DNA from: CAZIGM01 sp964538675
Lineage (GTDB): Bacteria; Bacillota; Bacilli; Tepidibacillales; Tepidibacillaceae
NCBI GenBank assembly: GCA_964538675.1
Contig: CAZIGM010000054.1
Location: forward strand, 1-10,580
Length of the DNA: 10,580 bases
Direction of reading: 5' to 3'
Under the pieces are notes generated by a model. That model was not told the DNA's origin and searched no databases. It saw nothing but the letters and a program-made list of their open reading frames with translations. Both the position numbers and the translations under genes were made by a program. Positions 6,415-10,580 of the stretch are shown in pieces; within the stretch, counting starts at the first letter, position 1; each line of letters starts with the position of its first letter.

Positions 6415-6819
6415 CTAGATTCTCTCAATTTTTACTAGTACCTTTTGGTCATTGTCATTAATATAATAATTGAATTTTATTGTATCTCCTTCACTTAAAT
6501 TCAAGTTATCAAATGTATCTTTTACTTCGTTTGATAACATAAACACTTTTGGATCTATATCATCTGGAACTCCACTTATTTTTACTTCAACAAAATTGCT
6601 ATCTATTTGCCCAGAGAATCTTCCTGAATCAGTTTTTATATCAAGTTCCTTTTCTTGTTGTTCATCATTAATATCATCAACTTGATCATCATTTTGTTCT
6701 ACATTTGTCGTATTATCATCTTTTATATCATCTAAATTACCCATACTATCAAATGCAAACCAAACTATAAATATAAGTACAGCTACAATAATAAAAAAAG
6801 TAATATATTTATTCTTCAC
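6415..6819 (-). CDS. Small membrane-anchored protein of unknown function
   Basis: About 134 residues. The frame is open to ATG at 6834, but that ATG abuts the Shine-Dalgarno GGAGGGT. GTG at 6819 lies 8 bases after it and gives MKNKYITFFIIVAVLIFIVWFAF, a clean signal anchor, so I choose GTG. Residues roughly 30-65 are an acidic Asn/Asp/Glu/Gln-rich linker. The C-terminal 70 residues (GRFSGQIDSNFVEVKISG, then LSNEVKDTF and LSEGDTIKFNYY) form a compact beta-rich domain. I recall similar GQIDSN-x-VEVKI domains in uncharacterised clostridial envelope proteins but know no function. The topology suggests the domain lies outside the membrane. It is convergent with trpB and shares no operon with it. 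Confidence 0.8.
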   Translation of the reverse strand: MKNKYITFFIIVAVLIFIVWFAFDSMGNLDDIKDDNTTNVEQNDDQVDDINDEQQEKELDIKTDSGRFSGQIDSNFVEVKISGVPDDIDPKVFMLSNEVKDTFDNLNLSEGDTIKFNYYINDNDQKVLVKIERI

Positions 6820-6950
6820 ACTAGTACCCTCCATATATAATAATAACTATTTTACCATAACCTAAATGTAAATAATAATAAGAAAGAATATAATCTTTCA
6901 TTACCTTATCTAAAAAGACGATAATAAATTAATTAGTGTTGCAGAACATA

Positions 6951-6978
6951 AAAAACAACGAAAAAAAATTCGTTGTTT
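6951..6978 (-). terminator. Terminator of the 51-residue protein gene
   Basis: AACAACGAA and TTCGTTGTT form a perfect 9-bp stem around an A-run loop. On the minus strand the stem is followed by a run of T. It lies just downstream of the stop codon at 6995. Confidence 0.7.
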
Positions 6979-6994
6979 AAGATAATTTAAAAAA

Positions 6995-7150
6995 TTATTT
7001 TGTTAATGATCCACCAGTTTTCTTATTATTAAAGCCTTTTCTACTGCCACCAATTTTTTTATCTGGGCGTACATTATTGTCAAATCCCTTTTTTTTCTTC
7101 TTTTCCTCAATAATTTTTTTCATCATTTCAACATTTTTATTTGGTTCCAT
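6995..7150 (-). CDS. 51-residue Lys/Gly-rich basic protein
   Basis: A short gene reading minus from ATG 7150 to TAA 6995. AAAGGAG lies about 10 bases upstream, a promoter with a perfect TATAAT precedes it, and a hairpin terminator follows, so it looks like a genuine independent unit. The protein begins MEPNKNVEMMKKIIEEKK, an amphipathic helix, runs into a five-Lys stretch, and ends in a Gly/Lys-rich tail with two similar repeats, KKIGGSRKGF and KKTGGSLTK. It is strongly basic with no membrane segment, so nucleic acid or ribosome binding is possible; that is inference from composition only. I do not recognise a named family. It lies 126 bases after the oxidoreductase gene on the same strand. 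Confidence 0.7.
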   Translation of the reverse strand: MEPNKNVEMMKKIIEEKKKKKGFDNNVRPDKKIGGSRKGFNNKKTGGSLTK

Positions 7151-7197
7151 CCTATTAATTCTCCTTTTAGTACTTAAAAATTTTATACTACATTTTT

Positions 7198-7225
7198 ATT
7201 ATATCTAATGTTTATATTTTGTCTA
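7198..7225 (-). promoter_or_regulatory. Promoter of the 51-residue protein gene
   Basis: On the minus strand TAGACA (7225-7220) and a perfect TATAAT (7203-7198) are spaced 16 bases apart, about 50 bases before the ATG at 7150. Confidence 0.55.
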
Positions 7226-7276
7226 TTAGTTATTTACCACAGCTTACTTAAAACTTGATATCAAGAAGTAACACGA

Positions 7277-8464
7277 TTACTTTCTTTTGGCTTTACTTTT
7301 GTCTGTATCATACATATTTTTCTTTCTTTTTTTTTGTTTGTAATCAATAATTATTTTTAGTATACCTTTATAGCTATAATTATAATAAGAAACTAAATTA
7401 TCGTATACAAAAGCAGCTATATTGTCATGCCCTTTAATATGTTTAAATAACACTCTTTGATTTCTGCTATTATAAAACATCTTTTGAAACCAGACTCCGT
7501 CATCAATTATCTTATGTATTCTTTTTAATTTGCTTAAATAAGAATTAAAATTATCGCTTCTTCCTTCTAACCTTTCTATTAGAGATTCAGTAGCGTATTT
7601 ACCCGATAGAAGTGAAAAATATATTCCTTCACCGCTAATAGGATCAACTAAACCTGCTGCATCACCAACTAAAAGTAATTTGTTTTTATATATAGGTTCC
7701 TTTATATATTTACCATAAGGTAGATAATGTCCCTTTAATATGTTTGGATAGTTCTTATCCTCAGGAATAGTCTTTTTTATAAATTCATTTAATTCCTGTT
7801 TATAATCAATTGCCTTGTTTAAAATACCCCCAAATCCAACTGTTAAATGATTTTCTTTTGGAAATACCCAACCGTAGTTACCAACTAAATCGCCAAAATA
7901 CATTTTTGCATAGTTATCCAAAATATTATCTCTAATTATATCTATTTCAACACAAAAACCGTTTGGTTTATAGTTCTTATCAATATATTTACGCAAAAAA
8001 CTGTTTGCCCCGTCAGCACCTACTAGATATTGAAATTCAATTTTCTTATTATTTGAAGTAATAATTTGATTATTATCCATATCAATATTATTAATTTTTG
8101 TTCCTGCAAATAGCTTACCACCATTAGACAAATAATTATTGATTAGTTTATTATCAAAGTCAAATCTATTAGTAAAATAAAAAAATGTATTTGTCTCTAT
8201 ATTAAGTGACAAATCATTCTTATAATACATCTTCAATTTGTTAGTCTTATTATTATAATAATTATTGATATTTTGATGAAAATCCATTGATTTTAGCAAT
8301 TCGATTGTCTTTTCAGTTAAAACACCAGCACATAATTTATGTCTAGGAAAAATTTCTTTATCAATAATACAACAATTAATATTTTTTTTTGAAAGTAGAT
8401 TTCCTACTGTAGCACCTGATGGTCCACCACCAATAATTACTACATCATATTTTAATTCTTCCAT
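7277..8464 (-). CDS. FAD-dependent oxidoreductase, geranylgeranyl reductase family
   Basis: 395 residues. The N-terminus is a Rossmann dinucleotide fold (YDVVIIGGGPSGATVG, Gly12/14/17), with Asp35 at the end of strand two as the likely ribose contact. PRHKLCAGVLTEKT (40-53) is the R-x-K-x-C-x-G-x-L motif of geranylgeranyl reductase-type flavoenzymes. LVGADGANSFLRK (147-159) and LLLVGDAAGLVDPISGEG (263-280) are the other FAD-binding motifs of this superfamily. Members saturate double bonds of prenyl chains or act on related substrates; the substrate here cannot be inferred. No isoprenoid genes are adjacent. The last 20 residues are very basic (KKRKKN, KAKRK). ATG 8464 follows GGAGAG at 6 bases. 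It lies 91 bases after the cyclase gene with no clear terminator between, so cotranscription is possible. Confidence 0.85.
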   Translation of the reverse strand: MEELKYDVVIIGGGPSGATVGNLLSKKNINCCIIDKEIFPRHKLCAGVLTEKTIELLKSMDFHQNINNYYNNKTNKLKMYYKNDLSLNIETNTFFYFTNRFDFDNKLINNYLSNGGKLFAGTKINNIDMDNNQIITSNNKKIEFQYLVGADGANSFLRKYIDKNYKPNGFCVEIDIIRDNILDNYAKMYFGDLVGNYGWVFPKENHLTVGFGGILNKAIDYKQELNEFIKKTIPEDKNYPNILKGHYLPYGKYIKEPIYKNKLLLVGDAAGLVDPISGEGIYFSLLSGKYATESLIERLEGRSDNFNSYLSKLKRIHKIIDDGVWFQKMFYNSRNQRVLFKHIKGHDNIAAFVYDNLVSYYNYSYKGILKIIIDYKQKKRKKNMYDTDKSKAKRK

Positions 8465-8555
8465 AGTATCTCTCCAGTTATCTTTCCACTCTTAATCAAT
8501 ATACAAAAATTATATCATATTATTTTTTTACTCTATAGTTTCTATGCATATAATA

Positions 8556-9719
8556 TTAAATTATTAGAACTTGATCTCGACCTTCATTTTTTGCAACATA
8601 CATTTTCTTATCTACTTCATTTATTAAATCAAATATATCTAAATGAGAATGGTTATAATTTACTTCCATTATTGAACCGCTAAATGATAAATTAAATTTT
8701 TTTTGACCCCAATCTTTCTGTCTTGCCTCATTTAGAATTCTTTCAAGTGTCTTATGTCCATTTTCTAAATTAGAATTATTAAATATTATAATAAATTCGT
8801 CTCCACCGTACCTTGCTATTATATCTATTTCTCTTAGATTAGTTTTTAAAAGATTAGAAAACCACTTTAAGAGCTTATCTCCAATATTATGTCCATAAAC
8901 ATCATTAATTTTCTTGAAATAATCTATATCAATTATTGCAATTAAAAAAGTTTTTTTATTTCTTTTTACATCTTTCATAAGATTACATAAATATTCCTCA
9001 AGATACCTTCTATTAAAAAGGTCTGTAAGTGGATCCTTAAAACTAAGCTGCTTAACATTATTATATAATGTATCCATAGTCATCAATGCAAAAGCAAATG
9101 TTATTAGAATAAAAAAGAATAACAACCCTAATAGTGCAAAGTTTATTAGATACCCACTTTTAAATATTGTAATAAAATTAATTTTGACTGATAATCTATA
9201 AATTATTCTAAATAAGTTAAATGCTATAAAGAAATATAGTAAATACTTTATTACAATATAAGACTTTAATTTATGCTCTTTATATTTTCTTCTCATCAAT
9301 AATGCACCATCGATGCATAATATTAATAAAATTAAAGGTAATGATGCCCGTCTAAAGCCTATATCTGGATTAATGTAGAATAAATAATAAGCAACAATGA
9401 AGTTTAATAAATTAAGTGCTATATATATATTTCTTTTTACCCTCTCTCCAAAAAACACAAAGATTGCGACTATTATAAAAGTCATCCCTAATAAATCAAA
9501 AACAGATACAAAGATAGCCAAACTATTCACCTTTGGTACATTATTAAAATATACAAATAGATTGCTTAGTACAATAAATATATTGCTAATTATAGCATAA
9601 CCCAATCCTTTAATCTCCCAACGATGATTTCGCATTATTAATAGAATAACAATCATCATTGACAAAATTAACAAAGTAGCTATTATTAACGTTTGGTTAT
9701 CAACTCTAAAAAAAACCAT
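8556..9719 (-). CDS. Membrane-bound diguanylate cyclase (GGDEF)
   Basis: Makes cyclic di-GMP from two GTP. 387 residues: about six or seven hydrophobic helices over residues 8-215 form a membrane sensory domain of a type I cannot name, followed by a GGDEF domain from about 222 to the end. Motifs: DPLTDLFNRRYL (229-240), metal-binding DIDYFKKIND (264-273), and RYGGDEF with GGDEF at 305-309. An RxxD product-inhibition I-site (REID, 296-299) lies exactly five residues before GGDEF. All catalytic features are intact, so it should be active and feedback-inhibited. ATG 9719 follows TAGGGAT. It lies 89 bases downstream of a shorter paralogue, probably in one transcription unit. The N-terminus matches the fragment at the left edge. 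Confidence 0.93.
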   Translation of the reverse strand: MVFFRVDNQTLIIATLLILSMMIVILLIMRNHRWEIKGLGYAIISNIFIVLSNLFVYFNNVPKVNSLAIFVSVFDLLGMTFIIVAIFVFFGERVKRNIYIALNLLNFIVAYYLFYINPDIGFRRASLPLILLILCIDGALLMRRKYKEHKLKSYIVIKYLLYFFIAFNLFRIIYRLSVKINFITIFKSGYLINFALLGLLFFFILITFAFALMTMDTLYNNVKQLSFKDPLTDLFNRRYLEEYLCNLMKDVKRNKKTFLIAIIDIDYFKKINDVYGHNIGDKLLKWFSNLLKTNLREIDIIARYGGDEFIIIFNNSNLENGHKTLERILNEARQKDWGQKKFNLSFSGSIMEVNYNHSHLDIFDLINEVDKKMYVAKNEGRDQVLII

Positions 9720-9808
9720 TATTATCCCTACTATTCATACATCTAACAAACATATAAAATTAAGATTAGAAATAGATGATATTTTAAGCAATTACATTAT
9801 GTTCAATT

Positions 9809-10477
9809 TTAAACAACTAAAATTCTATCGCGACCTTCCTTTTTCGCTGAATACATTTTTGTGTCAACTTCATTTATAAGTTCATTTATATCTTTACATG
9901 CATGTTCATATGCAACCTTCATTATAGAACCACTAAATGTTACTCTACAATCTTCATACTCCCATTCACTTTTTCGTGTTTGATGCAATATTCTTTCAAA
10001 AATACAATATCCATCTTCTACACAAGTATTTTTAAGTACAGCAATAAATTCATCTCCACCATATCTAGCTATAATATCAACTTCTCTTAAATTCGTTTTT
10101 AATAGACTAGAAAACCATCGCAATACTTTATCACCCGTATTATGACCGTATAAATCATTTATTTCTTTAAAATTATCTATATCTATGAAGACTATTAAAA
10201 AATAACATTCTCCTCTTTTTAGTTCGTTCATTAAATTCTCTAGATTAAGATAAAGATACCTTCTATTATATAAACCAGTTAATGAATCTATAATACTAAG
10301 CTTTTTAACATCATTAAATAATGTGTCTATTGTCATAAAGGCAAATGCAAATGTTATTAATATTGAGAAAAATATAAATAATATTAGTGTTATACTTAGT
10401 AACACATTTGAATCAAAAACAATAATTGCATTATTTTGATTACTATAACTAATAAATATTCTAAAAAAAATATTCAA
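9809..10477 (-). CDS. N-terminally truncated diguanylate cyclase (GGDEF)
   Basis: 222 residues aligning to about residue 165 onward of the cyclase at 8556-9719. It keeps only the last two hydrophobic helices (shared ILITFAFA then MTxDTL) and a full GGDEF domain: SLTGLYNRRYL, DIDNFKEIND, RYGGDEF (GGDEF at 140-144) and I-site REVD (131-134). The catalytic domain looks intact. The frame is open a little further (to TGA at 10502-10504) but contains no ATG, GTG or TTG upstream of TTG 10477, and no Shine-Dalgarno precedes that TTG. The first five of seven expected helices are missing, and upstream sequence shows no homology in any frame. It is therefore probably a truncated copy, perhaps a pseudogene; the true start, if any, is uncertain. 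Confidence 0.75.
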   Translation of the reverse strand: MNIFFRIFISYSNQNNAIIVFDSNVLLSITLILFIFFSILITFAFAFMTIDTLFNDVKKLSIIDSLTGLYNRRYLYLNLENLMNELKRGECYFLIVFIDIDNFKEINDLYGHNTGDKVLRWFSSLLKTNLREVDIIARYGGDEFIAVLKNTCVEDGYCIFERILHQTRKSEWEYEDCRVTFSGSIMKVAYEHACKDINELINEVDTKMYSAKKEGRDRILVV

Positions 10478-10580
10478 AGAAATAAACAGAATTCTTAAAC
10501 ATCAAGGAAAATGGATTTATTGTATTACACATTCTGCTTTTGCTGATAAAGAATTCACTATCTACAGAAACATTTTCAAT
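10449..10580 (+). other. Possible partial plus-strand reading frame at the right edge
   Basis: After TAA at 10446-10448 the plus strand stays open for 44 codons to the window end. From about 10500 it reads HQGKWIYCITHSAFADKE then FTIYRNIFN, of balanced, protein-like composition. No start codon with a ribosome site is visible, and the first part overlaps the truncated cyclase. A competing minus-strand frame in the same bases is also open, so coding is uncertain. It could be a fragment of the element that cut the cyclase. Confidence 0.2.

Noticed and set aside
6470..6685. Plus-strand open frame of about 71 codons
   Set aside because: It lies inside the minus-strand anchored protein gene, is Ser-rich because it is the complement of the Asp/Asn-rich linker, and has no supporting ribosome site.
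7254..7265. 12-bp palindrome CTTGATATCAAG after the oxidoreductase stop
   Set aside because: No loop, no T-run and a single copy; too short to claim as an operator or terminator.
9397..9600. Plus-strand open frame of about 67 codons
   Set aside because: Antisense shadow of the membrane helices of the cyclase at 8556-9719.
9902..10090. Plus-strand open frame of about 62 codons
   Set aside because: Antisense shadow of the GGDEF domain of the truncated cyclase; low-complexity composition.
1..10580. CRISPR array, tRNA or rRNA genes
   Set aside because: No regularly spaced repeats and no cloverleaf or rRNA-like sequence were recognised on either strand.

Overview
The window is AT-rich. Most coding is on the minus strand, start codons are often GTG or TTG, Shine-Dalgarno sequences of the AGGAGG type are common, and a T-box leader is present. 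Together these point to a low-GC Gram-positive bacterium, most likely a member of the Clostridia; no sequence here fixes a genus. The only confidently identified plus-strand gene is trpB with its leader.

Left part (1-4535, minus strand): the first 144 bases encode the N-terminus of a membrane protein that aligns without gaps to the N-terminus of the diguanylate cyclase at the right end. Next come a patatin-like phospholipase with its own promoter, a lipoprotein of unknown function ending in a strong hairpin, and a 400-base intergenic stretch with folded DNA and a motif resembling the ends of REP-associated transposase elements. A small coiled-coil protein follows. A decayed ABC transporter occupies about 3275-3880: a Walker A scrap of the ATPase, then a permease interrupted by a frameshift. 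An N-terminally anchored acidic extracytoplasmic protein ends this part.

Centre (4635-6371, plus strand): a tryptophan-specific T-box leader (specifier UGG) precedes a complete tryptophan synthase beta gene with no trpA beside it. The leader appears to have one specifier stem but two consecutive antiterminator/terminator modules, and this is the most interesting regulatory feature of the window. Two tiny overlapping reading frames lie between the second terminator and trpB.

Right part (6415-10580, minus strand): a membrane-anchored small protein, a 51-residue Lys/Gly-rich protein, an FAD-dependent oxidoreductase of the geranylgeranyl reductase family, an intact membrane diguanylate cyclase (GGDEF plus I-site), and a second diguanylate cyclase lacking most of its sensory N-terminus. 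With the left-edge fragment this makes three related cyclase genes, suggesting local amplification of c-di-GMP signalling genes. No phosphodiesterase (EAL/HD-GYP) is visible. I see no rRNA, tRNA, CRISPR array or complete mobile element.
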